Shown in pieces: positions 16,641 to 27,166 of a DNA stretch of 64,000 nucleotides (positions are counted from its first letter, which is position 1; each line of letters begins with the position of its first letter). This stretch comes from Verrucomicrobiia bacterium (GTDB lineage Bacteria > Verrucomicrobiota > Verrucomicrobiia > Limisphaerales > JADLHS01): contig JAHCLO010000005.1 of NCBI GenBank assembly GCA_026125285.1, positions 1 to 64,000 on the forward strand, written 5' to 3'. Position numbers and translations under genes: made by a program. A model generated the notes under the pieces. It searched no databases, was not told the origin of the DNA, and saw nothing but the letters and a program-made list of their open reading frames with translations.

Positions 16641-18050
16641 GTGCGCCGACGCAAAACGACCTATGACCACATCCGCCAGTTGCAGACCGCCAAGGGCTGG
16701 GAAGCCGGCGGGTCAACGGCGCGGTTGCAGGAACAGTTCGGGTATGCGTACGATGGGGCCTGGAACTTGAATTGCCGGACCAACAACGCACTTGTGCAAA
16801 CTTTTGGCGTGAACAACCTTCACCCCGTGAGATACAGCCTCGACAATCCGGGAAATGACATCGCGAGACGCCGGGCGGAACTGAGACTGTTCCGCCAACC
16901 GACGTTATCTCACCGGGTAAACGAACTGACCAATGCCACGCTCGGGATAGCCCCGACCGTAGCGCGGAGTTGCACTCCGCTGTATCGCCGAATTCCATTC
17001 GGCAAACCGCCTGAACGCTTCGTGACGTTGCTGCCTGGCGACGCCTGCGGATTGCAAATCCGCGATACAGCAGGTTGGAAACCCGCGCTACGAGCCCGCA
17101 CCGATCACTCAACCCTCAACCTTCAACCTTCAACCGCTCACGCCTACTACCACGCCGATGGGAATGGCAACATCACGGCGCTGGTGAACACGAATGGGGC
17201 GGTGGTGGCGCGGTATCAGTATGACCCGTACGGCAACCTGCTGGGCATGGCCGGGCCGTTGGCGGAGGCGAACACCTACCGTTTCAGCAGCAAGGAATGG
17301 CACGTCAACGCGGGGCTGTATTACTACGGCTTCCGCTATTACGAGCCGAATTTGCAACGGTGGCTGAATCGGGATCCGATTGGAGAAGCGGGAGGAATCA
17401 ACCTATATAGATTCTGTGCGAACAACACACTCGCCTACGTGGACATTGATGGCTTGGCATTATTCGGCCTTTACGATTCCTGGGGTGAATACTTTAGCGA
17501 CGTGGGCGACACGCTCCTCGGCGAACTCAAAGGAGCGGCTGCAGAACTGAGTCTTGGACTATACGACCCGTGTTACACAAGTGCGTTGCAGAAGCAAGGC
17601 GGACGTGTTGGGACACTCTTGGCAATCGCGGGCGAGACATTGGCCGGCTTTGGGGTTGCGGGAACGGCTGCCAAAGGCGTAAAAGGTGCGAGCCAAGCGG
17701 TGAAGAATACCAAAGAATTCTCACATTGGATTCCAGACCGGTACATTCGACCAAGGTCCCTGTCCGGCAAGAACCCGAACCCGCATTACAAACCTTGGCT
17801 GGATAACAAACTCGGACGCAGTTTCGTGAACAGCAGGTGGAATGGGAACAACGTCAGCCAATTGGACCATTGGTTAAATGACAATTGGCGTAGGCTTGCT
17901 GCGGACGAAATCGGAGACGCCGCCCGAAACCGCTTTTTGGCGCAACAGTTTAACCGTGCTCCGATTTGGCTCAAAGCAACGGCGGGAGGTGCTGCCGCCG
18001 TTGGAGGCGCAGCAGCAGTGTCAGGCGGGGCGGGTTCACCATGTCACTGA
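16641..18050 (+). CDS. RHS-repeat C-terminal module with polymorphic-toxin-type tail (displaced fragment)
   Basis: The frame has no credible start of its own and begins inside an RHS core (EQFGYAYDGAWNLN). It is a displaced 3' part of an RHS gene. Canonical end-of-core motifs follow: YHADGNGNITALVNTNGAVV, YQYDPYGNLLG, GLYYYGFRYYEPNLQRWLNR and DPIGEAGGINLYRFCANNTL. The variable tail starts near 17455 (residue about 272). It contains a Gly/Ala-rich hydrophobic stretch, then FSHWIPDRYIRPRS, FVNSRWNGNNVSQLDHWLND and a C-terminal Gly/Ala-rich region. I cannot assign the tail to a known toxin fold. Two foreign repeats sit in frame upstream of the core end: 99 bp at 16821-16919 and 133 bp at 16959-17091. 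The stop overlaps the next gene by ten bases. Whether it is expressed is uncertain. Confidence 0.7.
   Translation: MRRRKTTYDHIRQLQTAKGWEAGGSTARLQEQFGYAYDGAWNLNCRTNNALVQTFGVNNLHPVRYSLDNPGNDIARRRAELRLFRQPTLSHRVNELTNATLGIAPTVARSCTPLYRRIPFGKPPERFVTLLPGDACGLQIRDTAGWKPALRARTDHSTLNLQPSTAHAYYHADGNGNITALVNTNGAVVARYQYDPYGNLLGMAGPLAEANTYRFSSKEWHVNAGLYYYGFRYYEPNLQRWLNRDPIGEAGGINLYRFCANNTLAYVDIDGLALFGLYDSWGEYFSDVGDTLLGELKGAAAELSLGLYDPCYTSALQKQGGRVGTLLAIAGETLAGFGVAGTAAKGVKGASQAVKNTKEFSHWIPDRYIRPRSLSGKNPNPHYKPWLDNKLGRSFVNSRWNGNNVSQLDHWLNDNWRRLAADEIGDAARNRFLAQQFNRAPIWLKATAGGAAAVGGAAAVSGGAGSPCH
16821..16919. repeat. 99-bp palindromic element, CACCCCGTGAGATA family, in RHS copy 1
   Basis: The left end CACCCCGTGAGATA (16821-16834) pairs with TATCTCACCGGGT (16906-16918). 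An inner hairpin GGCGGAAC...GTTCCGCC lies just inside the right end. Removing exactly these 99 bases joins an RHS segment GVNNL to NELTNAT, so the element adds 33 codons without changing frame. The same element is at 18620-18718, a related one is at 18811-18905, and a half copy is near 62664. Confidence 0.8.
16959..17091. repeat. 133-bp dispersed palindromic repeat in the RHS fragment
   Basis: The element starts GTAGCGCGGAGT and ends with CCCGCGCTAC, and its ends are complementary. The internal blocks GTATCGCCGAATTCCATTCG and GCAGGTTGGAAACCC-type sequence are shared with a copy of exactly the same length at 30853-30985 inside the polymerase fusion gene. It is read through in frame in both places. 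Confidence 0.82.
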
Positions 18051-18532
18051 AAAGAATCATCAAACCAGGCGCTTCCGAAGTCCTTTTCTGGATTCTAAAT
18101 GGCAGCATTGGCTTTGTTGATAATTCTGTATTCCCTTTAGAGTTATCACTGGTGGAAAGGCTGCTCGCACTTGTTGACGCTCCATTCGCCTCCAGTCTGA
18201 GGAAGCAATTCGATTGCTACAACAGTTTTTGGCGAGGTGGAGAATGGCGAACGTTTGAAATGCGCCGAGTGGTTCGGGGTCAAGTCAGTTTTCCAAGCGA
18301 ACTCAAGGTAGAAACCGAAAAAAACGATGTTCGCATTGCCTCTATGAAGTTTAGTACGAGTGGATCCGCAACCGTCAACTGGGCAGTATCCCATCTAGTC
18401 AACGGGCGCTTTTTTTCAATCGAATTTGGCGAGAGTTACAAGCCGATCCGATTTGCGCGTGAGATACAAGTGCTCGAGTTCAGGCCAAACCGAGAACTGG
18501 CTCAAATGGTTGGAAAGAAAACTGGCCGATAA
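18041..18532 (+). CDS. Candidate immunity protein for the RHS tail
   Basis: The 163-residue product begins MSLKRIIKPGASEVLFWILN at an ATG that overlaps the end of the RHS frame by ten bases (ATGTCACTGA). I recognise no family. It is soluble and mixed alpha/beta, with ELKVETEKNDVRIASMKFST and a basic C-terminus ending GKKTGR. The DNA is visibly richer in A and T than the rhamnose genes, in line with the usual drift of toxin-immunity cassettes. Its position directly behind a polymorphic RHS tail is where immunity genes normally lie, so that role is inferred from synteny only. The stop codon overlaps the start of the duplicated RHS core fragment. Confidence 0.68.
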   Translation: MSLKRIIKPGASEVLFWILNGSIGFVDNSVFPLELSLVERLLALVDAPFASSLRKQFDCYNSFWRGGEWRTFEMRRVVRGQVSFPSELKVETEKNDVRIASMKFSTSGSATVNWAVSHLVNGRFFSIEFGESYKPIRFAREIQVLEFRPNRELAQMVGKKTGR

Positions 18533-18619
18533 CAGTTCGGGTATGCGTATGATGCGGCCTGGAACTTGAATCGCCGGACCAACAACGCACTTGTGCAAAC
18601 CTTTGGCGTGAACAACCTT

Positions 18620-18718
18620 CACCCCGTGAGATACCGCCTCGACAATCCGGGAAACGACATCGCGAGTCGCCGGGCGGAACTGAGACTGCTCCGCCAACCG
18701 ATGTTATCTCACGGGGTA
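18620..18718. repeat. 99-bp palindromic element, CACCCCGTGAGATA family, in RHS copy 2
   Basis: CACCCCGTGAGATA at 18620-18633 pairs with TATCTCACGGGGT at 18705-18717. It has the same length and site as the element in RHS copy 1, so the insertion came before the duplication. Confidence 0.8.
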
Positions 18719-18810
18719 AATGAACTGACCAACGCCACGCGCAGCGGGACGCTCACCGTGGCGGGCCTGGCCAGTCAGCCGGGAGCGAATCTGGATCACG
18801 TGGCCGCTCG

Positions 18811-18905
18811 CCCCGTGAGATAGCTTGCCAACGGTGCGGCCAGGGTTGAAGCGCAGAGGGATTTCTCCGGGAGAAGGCGCCATTGCGACAAGCTATCTCA
18901 CGGGG
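18811..18905. repeat. 95-bp palindromic element with perfect 17-bp arms
   Basis: CCCCGTGAGATAGCTTG at 18811-18827 is perfectly complementary to 18889-18905. The outer 12 bases match the CACCCCGTGAGATA family but the centre is different, so the ends define the family. Confidence 0.85.
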
Positions 18906-18984
18906 TGAACGGCACGGGCTTGAGCGCCGGGAACGCGAACGCGTGATGCGTGGACGACCGACGTGATTAGCCTGGTTGTCCTGG

Positions 18985-19692
18985 CTACCGTTGGATACGG
19001 ATTTGGAGGTCCTTGAACTCCACCTTCATCGGCGGCCCTTGGTGCATTTGCAGGGCGATGATGCCCTTGGGCAAGGCAAACTTGGGTTCGTAATCCTCCA
19101 CCTCGCACATGAGCACGTTGTTGATCCACAGCCCAATCTTCGGCCCTTCCGCACGGATGCGATATTCATTCCACTGACCAGGCTTGATGGTTTTGAGCAG
19201 TTCCTGCGAGTCGGCGAAGGTCGTGATCGTCTTCTTGCCCGCCGCATCAATCCGCACCTTCTCACCGCGTTGAGCGACCAGACCCCGGACGTGTTGATAG
19301 AGACAACCCACGTATTCTCCGGCGGCGTCCATGTCCGCCTGATAACCCCAAGCATCCCAGTTGGGTCGTTTCTCGCTGCGGAACTGGATGCCGCTGTTGG
19401 CCGGCCCGGTGACCCGCCACTGACAGCGCATCTCGAAATCACCAGGTTCGCCGCCTTGCCAATACAGGTAATGCGATTGCTGGCAGGGTTTCTCGGGTGT
19501 GCTTTCCGACATCAGCACGCCATCGCGCACCTCCCACCAACCCGGCGCGCCTTCCCAACCGGTAAGGTCTTTGCCGTTGAACATGGAAACAAACCCGTTG
19601 GTGGAGCCGGTGGACTCCGCCGCGTTAATGGTCAATCCCATGACAAGTGAGCCCAGCAGAATCACCGCGCCTTTGAAATGCCAATCTCTCAT
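18985..19692 (-). CDS. Secreted DUF1080 (3-keto-disaccharide hydrolase-like) protein
   Basis: This 235-residue protein has a signal peptide (MRDWHFKGAVILLGSLVMGL, cut near INAAE) and a single DUF1080 domain of concanavalin-like fold. Markers are FVSMFNGKDLTGWEG near the start, GDFEMRCQWRVTGPANSGIQ in the middle and INNVLMCEVEDYEPKFALPK toward the end. The closing PMKVEFKDLQIRIQ is also typical. DUF1080 proteins are abundant in Planctomycetes and Verrucomicrobia, and some act on 3-keto-glycosides. The start at 19692 has GGAG nine bases upstream; the frame continues upstream into the tRNA gene and is not real there. Catalytic activity is inferred from the family only. Confidence 0.92.
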   Translation of the reverse strand: MRDWHFKGAVILLGSLVMGLTINAAESTGSTNGFVSMFNGKDLTGWEGAPGWWEVRDGVLMSESTPEKPCQQSHYLYWQGGEPGDFEMRCQWRVTGPANSGIQFRSEKRPNWDAWGYQADMDAAGEYVGCLYQHVRGLVAQRGEKVRIDAAGKKTITTFADSQELLKTIKPGQWNEYRIRAEGPKIGLWINNVLMCEVEDYEPKFALPKGIIALQMHQGPPMKVEFKDLQIRIQR

Positions 19693-19880
19693 AATCGAGT
19701 TCTCCGGAGGGATTCCTATATCGCGCTGATTAGCATTCGCAAGGTTATTCGACAGACGGGTAATCGCCCAGAGTACCGTAGTCTCAGAGTGCAGCACGCA
19801 AATTGAATCCGGCTCTTGGCGAGGCTGAGTTCGCTCAAGAGAGTGCTTGGGCAAATCGTTGGAAGCAAACGCAAGAAAAA

Positions 19881-19958
19881 TGGTCGGGGCGGCGAGATTT
19901 GAACTCGCGACCTCTTGCACCCCAAGCAAGCGCGCTAGCCGGGCTACGCTACGCCCCG
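19881..19958 (-). tRNA. tRNA-Pro (GGG anticodon)
   Basis: On the minus strand the acceptor stem CGGGGCG pairs with CGCCCCG, followed by discriminator A and an encoded CCA (19881-19883). The anticodon stem CTTGC/GCAAG encloses the loop TTGGGGT, giving anticodon GGG. The T-arm GCGAGTTCAAATCTCGC is canonical. Length is 78 bases including CCA. Confidence 0.95.
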
Positions 19959-20196
19959 ACCAAAAATCGGAATCCAGCCCGCGACGATACTACCGGGGAA
20001 CCGGTGCGTATCAACCACGAAGATAGGCCCGGCGGCATTTCTCACTTTGGCGGAACGCCGATTTGTAGTTGCCATGCATCGCCTGAAAAAGTGGCTGCCT
20101 TTCGCGATTCTAGCAGCCAAAGTCAGACGCCAGCCGGCGTGCCGTTGCCAAAATGAGTTCCCAGTTCCGTTTGGATCTGCTCACGGACCAGGAACC

Positions 20197-20268
20197 GTAG
20201 CGGCGTTTCGGTAGAGCGCCGCCTACGGGCTGGTGTTGGAATGGCACCGCTCTGCCGAGCCGCGCTAC
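20197..20268. repeat. Imperfect inverted repeat, 72 bp
   Basis: The left arm starting GTAGCGGCGTTTCGGTAGAG and the right arm ending GCCGAGCCGCGCTAC are complementary with a few mismatches around a short GC-rich loop. It has the same general design (GTAGC...GCTAC ends) as the 133-bp repeat family. Confidence 0.7.
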
Positions 20269-20353
20269 GTTGAGGTTCAGGGGGGAGATTCTTCCCCAAT
20301 GGGATTTCGCCCATGGAACCCCTGCCCCGGCAAGGCGTCAGTCGCGCGCGAGG

Positions 20354-20427
20354 AGCGGCGCTGAAGACGCACGCACTCCAAACGCTTCGCGACATCTTCG
20401 CGTCACCAACCTCGCGAAGCGTTTGGA
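20354..20427. repeat. Second copy of the window-start repeat plus inner palindrome
   Basis: Bases 20354-20385 (GCGGCGCTGAAGACGCACGC and onward) match the complement of about 62-93 with a single visible difference. Immediately inside, CCAAACGCTTCGCG (from 20379) pairs with CGCGAAGCGTTTGG (ending 20427). Confidence 0.75.
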
Positions 20428-20495
20428 AGGCGGCTGGTTTATCACCGCCTCGGGCAAAGGGTTCACGGGCAGAATTACAGCAGGTCCGGCGAGCT

Positions 20496-21917
20496 TCAGT
20501 GCGCCGCCCGCTTTTTGGCAATGGTGTGCGTGGCGTGACCGTAGAACGCTTCCGCACATTCCATCATGGTCTCGGACAGAGTCGGGTGCGGATGAACGGT
20601 GAGCGCGATGTCCTGGGCTGTTGCGCCCATCTCCAAAGCCAGCACGGCCTCGGCGATCAACTCCCCTGCCCCAGCGCCGACAATACCCACCCCCAGCACG
20701 CGGTCGCTCTCGGGGTCAATCAGCATTTTCGTCATGCCATCGGTGCGATCGAACGACAACGCCCGACCGGAAGCCGACCAGGGAAATTTTGACACTTCGT
20801 ATTTGATGCCGCGCTCCTTGGCTTCTGCTTCCGTCAACCCGCACCACGCCAGTTCCGGATCGGTGAACACCACTGCCGGAATGACAGTGTTTTCAAACGT
20901 GCTCGATTCGCCGTTGATCACTTCCACAGCGATGCGCGCTTCCTTGTGGGCCTTGTGCGCCAGCAAGATGCCGCCGGCAATATCCCCGATGGCGTAAATG
21001 CTTGGGTCATGGGTCTGCTGCCGCTCGTTCACTTTGACGAAGCCTTTGTCGTCGAGCGCCACCCCAGTATGTTCCAGTCCCAAGTCCGCGCTGTTGGGAA
21101 CGCGGCCCACAGCCACCAGCACGCGGTCGTACAGTTCCTCCACCTTCTTGCCGTCGAATTCCATCTCCACTTTGATCTGCTTGCCCACCGTGGCCATCTT
21201 GCCGACGCGGGCCTTGAGGCGAATCTCCTTGAAGGCCTTCTTGGCTTTGGCCACGACCGGACGCGCGAGGTCGGGGTCGGCGCCCGCCAGCACGTTGTCC
21301 AAGGCTTCAACAACGACGATCTGACTCCCGAGCGCGGCGTAAACCGTGCCCAGTTCCATGCCGATGTAACCACCACCAACGATCAGCATGGACTCGGGAA
21401 TGTCCTCGATTTCCAGGGCTTCCGTGGAAGTCATGATGCGCGGATTGCCCAGATCGAAAGCTTTGGGCAGCGCCGGTCGGGAGCCCACCGCGAGGATGGC
21501 TTTCTCGAATTGAATGAACTGCTGACCTTGATCCGTTTCCACGCGCAGCGTGTTCGAGTTCTCAAAATAACCGCGCCCCTGGATGACCTGCACGTTGCGC
21601 ATCTTCGCCAACTGCGCGACCCCGCCACCGAGCTTGGTTAAGATGGATTCCTTCCACGCGCGCAGCCTGGCCAAATCCACAGTCGGCGTCGTGAAGGTAA
21701 TGCCGCGATGCTCACACTCCTTGGCGGCAGTGATTTGGTGGGTGGCGTACAAAAGTGCTTTTGACGGAATACAACCGCAGTTGAGGCAAACTCCACCCAA
21801 CCGCTGGTCGCGCTCCACGAGTATGACCTTTTTGCCCAGGTCAGCGGCGTAAAACGCCGCTGCGTAACCACCCGGTCCCGCGCCGACCACTACAATTTCA
21901 GTTGTGATTGGATCCAT
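20496..21917 (-). CDS. lpdA: Dihydrolipoyl dehydrogenase (E3)
   Basis: The 473-residue flavoprotein reoxidises dihydrolipoyl groups of the pyruvate dehydrogenase complex with NAD+. The N-terminal FAD-binding motif VVGAGPGGYAAAFYAADLGK is followed by the redox disulfide in GGVCLNCGCIPSKALLYATH. The NAD-binding GGGYIGMELGTVYAALGSQI lies near residue 185, and YAIGDIAGGILLAHKAHKEA is the second FAD motif. The C-terminal dimerisation domain contains the catalytic His-Glu pair in LTVHPHPTLSETMMECAEA. An extra Cys lies between the two redox cysteines, which is unusual but conservative. It is the last gene of the aceE-aceF-lpd operon, 14 bases behind aceF. Confidence 0.96.
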   Translation of the reverse strand: MDPITTEIVVVGAGPGGYAAAFYAADLGKKVILVERDQRLGGVCLNCGCIPSKALLYATHQITAAKECEHRGITFTTPTVDLARLRAWKESILTKLGGGVAQLAKMRNVQVIQGRGYFENSNTLRVETDQGQQFIQFEKAILAVGSRPALPKAFDLGNPRIMTSTEALEIEDIPESMLIVGGGYIGMELGTVYAALGSQIVVVEALDNVLAGADPDLARPVVAKAKKAFKEIRLKARVGKMATVGKQIKVEMEFDGKKVEELYDRVLVAVGRVPNSADLGLEHTGVALDDKGFVKVNERQQTHDPSIYAIGDIAGGILLAHKAHKEARIAVEVINGESSTFENTVIPAVVFTDPELAWCGLTEAEAKERGIKYEVSKFPWSASGRALSFDRTDGMTKMLIDPESDRVLGVGIVGAGAGELIAEAVLALEMGATAQDIALTVHPHPTLSETMMECAEAFYGHATHTIAKKRAAH

Positions 21918-21931
21918 GATTTTGAAACTGA

Positions 21932-23242
21932 TTAAAGTTTGACCACCGCCTCCTTGAACTCTTGTATTGCCGCGACCAAATCCACCATGAAGCGTGCCGC
22001 CGCGCCGCCATCAATCACGCGATGATCGTAAGAGAGCGCCAGCGGGGTCAGCAGGCGCGCCTCAAACTTCGCCTCGCGTACGATGGGCTTCATCGCACCA
22101 CGGCCCAAGCCCAGGATCGCCACTTCCGGCTTGTTTACAATGGGCGTAAAGTGCGCGCCGCCAATCGCCCCCTGGTTGGAGATCGTGAATGTGCCGCCTT
22201 TCAATTCATCGGCGCTCACCTTACGGTCCCGCGCTTTCTGCGCCAGTTGCTCCAACTCCTGCGCCAGGTCCATCACACTCTTCTTATCCACGTCACGGAT
22301 CACCGGCACAATCAATCCCTGTTCGGTATCCACGGCAATGCCGATATGGAAGTAATTCTTGAACACCACCGCATTGGCAGCTTCGTCCAGACTGGAATTG
22401 AAAATAGGATGCTGCTTAAGGGTCTCCACCAACGCCTTGAGGACCAGCGGTGTGAGCGTGAGGCGCATGCCCTTCTGCTCGTAAGCCGGGGAAAATCTTT
22501 TCCGCAACTCGTTCAGGCGGGTGAAGTCGGCTTCGTCGAATTGGGTGACGTGCGGGATGGCGTTCCAATTCTCCCACATGCGCCGGGCAATCACCTGGCG
22601 AAGCGGGGTGACGGGCTTCTTGACGACCGGCCCCCACTTGGAAAAATCAATCTGCTCCGCCGGCGTGGATTTGACCGGGGCGGCGGCTGCCACCGCCGCC
22701 GCTGCTTTCGATCCGGCCGCGAGTTTCTGCAACCGCTGAATGTACGCGCGGAGGTCGGCAATGACGATGCGACCTCCCGGTTCACTTCCGCGAACACGGG
22801 TAAGATCAAGCCCCAGTTCACGCGCGAGTTTTCGCACGGAGGGGGAAGCGACCGGAGCAGCGACGCGAACGGGCATTTCCTCTTCCACTTCTGCCGATGA
22901 TGCTGAGGCCGGAGGTTCGACCTCAACCGGAGGCTTGTCGTCGTCCGAACCGGCAGCAGGACTCTCTGCCGCATCCGTTTGGCCGGCGGAAGTCAGGGAA
23001 AGAATGCGCTGCCCGACGGTGAGTTTATCGCCCGCTTTCACATGAACTCTCGCCACGACCCCCGCCGCCGTGGACGGAATGCCAGCGACGGCTTTTTCAT
23101 TTTCGAGTTCGATGATGGTCTGATCCCTGGCAATCGTATCGCCTTCCTTGACAAAAACATTCACCACGACGCCGGAGTCAGCGCCTTCACCAAGCTTGGG
23201 TAATTTCACATCCATAACATTCAAATCAATTACACCGGCCAT
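21932..23242 (-). CDS. aceF: Pyruvate dehydrogenase E2, dihydrolipoamide acetyltransferase
   Basis: The 436-residue protein has one N-terminal lipoyl domain (residues about 10-85) with the lipoylation lysine in IIELENEKAVAGIPS. Ala/Pro-rich linkers follow. A peripheral subunit-binding domain near 130-170 has VRKLARELGLDLTRVRGSEP and GRIVIADLRAYI. The C-terminal catalytic acyltransferase domain carries TPLRQVIARRMWENWNAIPH and the LSYDHRVIDGGAAARFM active-site His/Asp motif. It transfers the acetyl group from lipoyl to CoA. A single lipoyl domain contrasts with three in E. coli. ATG 23242 is used; 23215 is possible. Only five bases separate it from aceE. Confidence 0.95.
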   Translation of the reverse strand: MAGVIDLNVMDVKLPKLGEGADSGVVVNVFVKEGDTIARDQTIIELENEKAVAGIPSTAAGVVARVHVKAGDKLTVGQRILSLTSAGQTDAAESPAAGSDDDKPPVEVEPPASASSAEVEEEMPVRVAAPVASPSVRKLARELGLDLTRVRGSEPGGRIVIADLRAYIQRLQKLAAGSKAAAAVAAAAPVKSTPAEQIDFSKWGPVVKKPVTPLRQVIARRMWENWNAIPHVTQFDEADFTRLNELRKRFSPAYEQKGMRLTLTPLVLKALVETLKQHPIFNSSLDEAANAVVFKNYFHIGIAVDTEQGLIVPVIRDVDKKSVMDLAQELEQLAQKARDRKVSADELKGGTFTISNQGAIGGAHFTPIVNKPEVAILGLGRGAMKPIVREAKFEARLLTPLALSYDHRVIDGGAAARFMVDLVAAIQEFKEAVVKL

Positions 23243-23247
23243 CCAAC

Positions 23248-25947
<2,700 letters not shown>

Positions 25948-26166
25948 GCGAAAGAATCCCAGACCAACTCCGCCACCGTTGCTCCGGCGAACGGAGTACG
26001 ACAGGAAACCAACTATCAAGGGCCTGCGCAAGCTTGCTGAAAGGTATGCTGAATGGTACTGGAGCGCAGTTCGATCCGTGTGAAGAATCCACACCGAGTG
26101 CATCTGCCACTTCAACTTATCCTCTTGCACTGACTTACCGCGCGGGAAACCCTCTGCCGCAACGAA

Positions 26167-26886
26167 ATGACGTATCTTGACCTCTCCTTGCCAACCCCGG
26201 CGGAAAACCTCGCCGTCGAGGAGGCATGGCTCGACACCGCGGAGGCGGGTGAAGCGGGTGAAGTCCTTCGCTTCTGGGAATCTTCGGAGCATTTCGTGGT
26301 CGTGGGTTATGCCAACAAAGTCGCCACGGAGGTGAGCGTTCCGGCGTGTGAAGCGCGCGGGATTCCCGTGCTGCGACGCTGCTCCGGCGGCGGCACAGTA
26401 CTGCAGGGGCCGGGCTGCTTGAACTACGCGCTGGTGTTGAGAATCCGAACCGACGGCCCGCTCAGAACCATTTCCTCCGCCAATGAATTCATCATGGAAC
26501 GCAATCGCGTTGCGCTGGCAGCAGTGCTGCATCGTCCGGTCCTCGTGCAAGGTCACACGGACCTGACGCTGGACGGATTGAAGTTTTCCGGAAATTCCCA
26601 GCGGCGGCGACGGCAGTTTCTATTGTTCCACGGCACGTTCTTACTGAACTTCGATCTTGCCCTGCTGGAAGCCGTGCTGCCTCTGCCCACGCAGCAGCCG
26701 GAATATCGCCGGCAACGGACGCACGCGGAATTTGTCACCAATCTTCCTGCCCCTGCCGCCGCCGTGAAGGCAGCATTGGCGAATGTTTGGCAAGCCAACG
26801 AGCCTGGCGTGGACTTTCCCCAGGAACGGATGGCTGCGCTCGTTCGCGAGAAATACGCCACACCCGCCTGGTCGTTCAAATTCTGA
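26167..26886 (+). CDS. Lipoate-protein ligase/octanoyltransferase family protein
   Basis: The 239-residue protein belongs to the BPL_LplA_LipB fold. It has the lipoyl-binding motif RRCSGGGTVLQGPGCLNYAL, near residues 76-95, and DLTLDGLKFSGNSQRRRRQF, in the position of the catalytic lysine loop of LplA/LipM. The HGTFLLNFDLALLEAVL segment is also typical. It should attach lipoyl or octanoyl groups to lipoyl domains in the cytoplasm. It is divergent from aceE, so the enzyme and its substrate E2 are encoded side by side. Whether it uses free lipoate (LplA) or octanoyl-ACP (LipM-like) cannot be told from sequence. It overlaps the tail of the small convergent gene by eleven bases. Confidence 0.88.
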   Translation: MTYLDLSLPTPAENLAVEEAWLDTAEAGEAGEVLRFWESSEHFVVVGYANKVATEVSVPACEARGIPVLRRCSGGGTVLQGPGCLNYALVLRIRTDGPLRTISSANEFIMERNRVALAAVLHRPVLVQGHTDLTLDGLKFSGNSQRRRRQFLLFHGTFLLNFDLALLEAVLPLPTQQPEYRRQRTHAEFVTNLPAPAAAVKAALANVWQANEPGVDFPQERMAALVREKYATPAWSFKF

Positions 26887-27067
26887 TCTGCACCACCGCT
26901 TCGTGCAGGAAGAGACTGATCCATTCCTGCGCAGCGAGCCGGTCGTTATGGGAACCACCGCGCAATTGCCACTTGCCGTTCGAACACCGGATCAACGTCG
27001 CACCACCAAAACGCGCAATCACTTCGCCCTCGTCCACCCAGGATTTCCAAAGCTGCTTTAATTTCAT
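26876..27067 (-). CDS. Small hypothetical protein (63 aa)
   Basis: The product begins MKLKQLWKSWVDEGEVIARF and continues with GGSHNDRLAAQEWISLFLHE, a compact alpha/beta pattern without membrane segments. The frame has sensible codon use and is divergent from lexA. It overlaps the lipoate ligase-like gene tail to tail by eleven bases. I recognise no named domain. The GEVIARFG...GGS...A-EWISLFLHEA pattern looks constrained rather than random. Its promoter would share the 27068-27186 region with lexA, so SOS control is conceivable but unproven. Confidence 0.6.
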   Translation of the reverse strand: MKLKQLWKSWVDEGEVIARFGGATLIRCSNGKWQLRGGSHNDRLAAQEWISLFLHEAVVQIRI

Positions 27068-27166
27068 GGGACGAGCGTAACGCCGCCGCTGGGACAAATA
27101 CCGTCCAAGGCAAAAATCCGGCGCCACTTTTTTTTCTCAATCCAACAGTTGACAATCCGGGTGATA

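Larger units (their letters stand above)
18531..18950 (+). pseudogene. Duplicated RHS core fragment, broken
   Basis: Bases 18531-18740 repeat 16732-16941 with only a few differences, including the 99-bp element. Beyond that the copy continues with RHS-like NELTNATRSGTLTVAG sequence, where copy 1 diverges. At 18811 another palindromic element interrupts it, and a short RHS-like remnant (VNGTGLSAGNAN) follows before a stop. There is no start and no complete domain. The arrangement core-tail-immunity-core fragment is what recombination between RHS cassettes leaves behind. Confidence 0.75.
19959..20495. other. Intergenic stretch with two dispersed palindromic repeats
   Basis: No convincing gene is visible between tRNA-Pro and lpd. 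It holds an imperfect inverted repeat at 20197-20268 (GTAGCGGCGTTTCGGTAGAGC against CGCTCTGCCGAGCCGCGCTAC) and a second repeat at 20354-20427. A short reading frame starting MSSQFRLDLLTDQEP at about 20151 is cut off by the first repeat. The minus strand ends in LVREQIQTELGTHF, which could be a gene remnant. Neither is enough to call a gene. Confidence 0.6.

Noticed and set aside
20151..20557. Short plus-strand frame MSSQFRLDLLTDQEP and a minus-strand frame ending in GTHFGNGTPAGV
   Set aside because: Both are cut by or consist largely of dispersed repeat sequence. They might be gene remnants but cannot be supported.
25948..26556. N-terminal extension of aceE to an ATG at 26556
   Set aside because: The extension lies opposite the lipoate ligase-like gene, has no AceE similarity, and would give an E1 about 200 residues too long.
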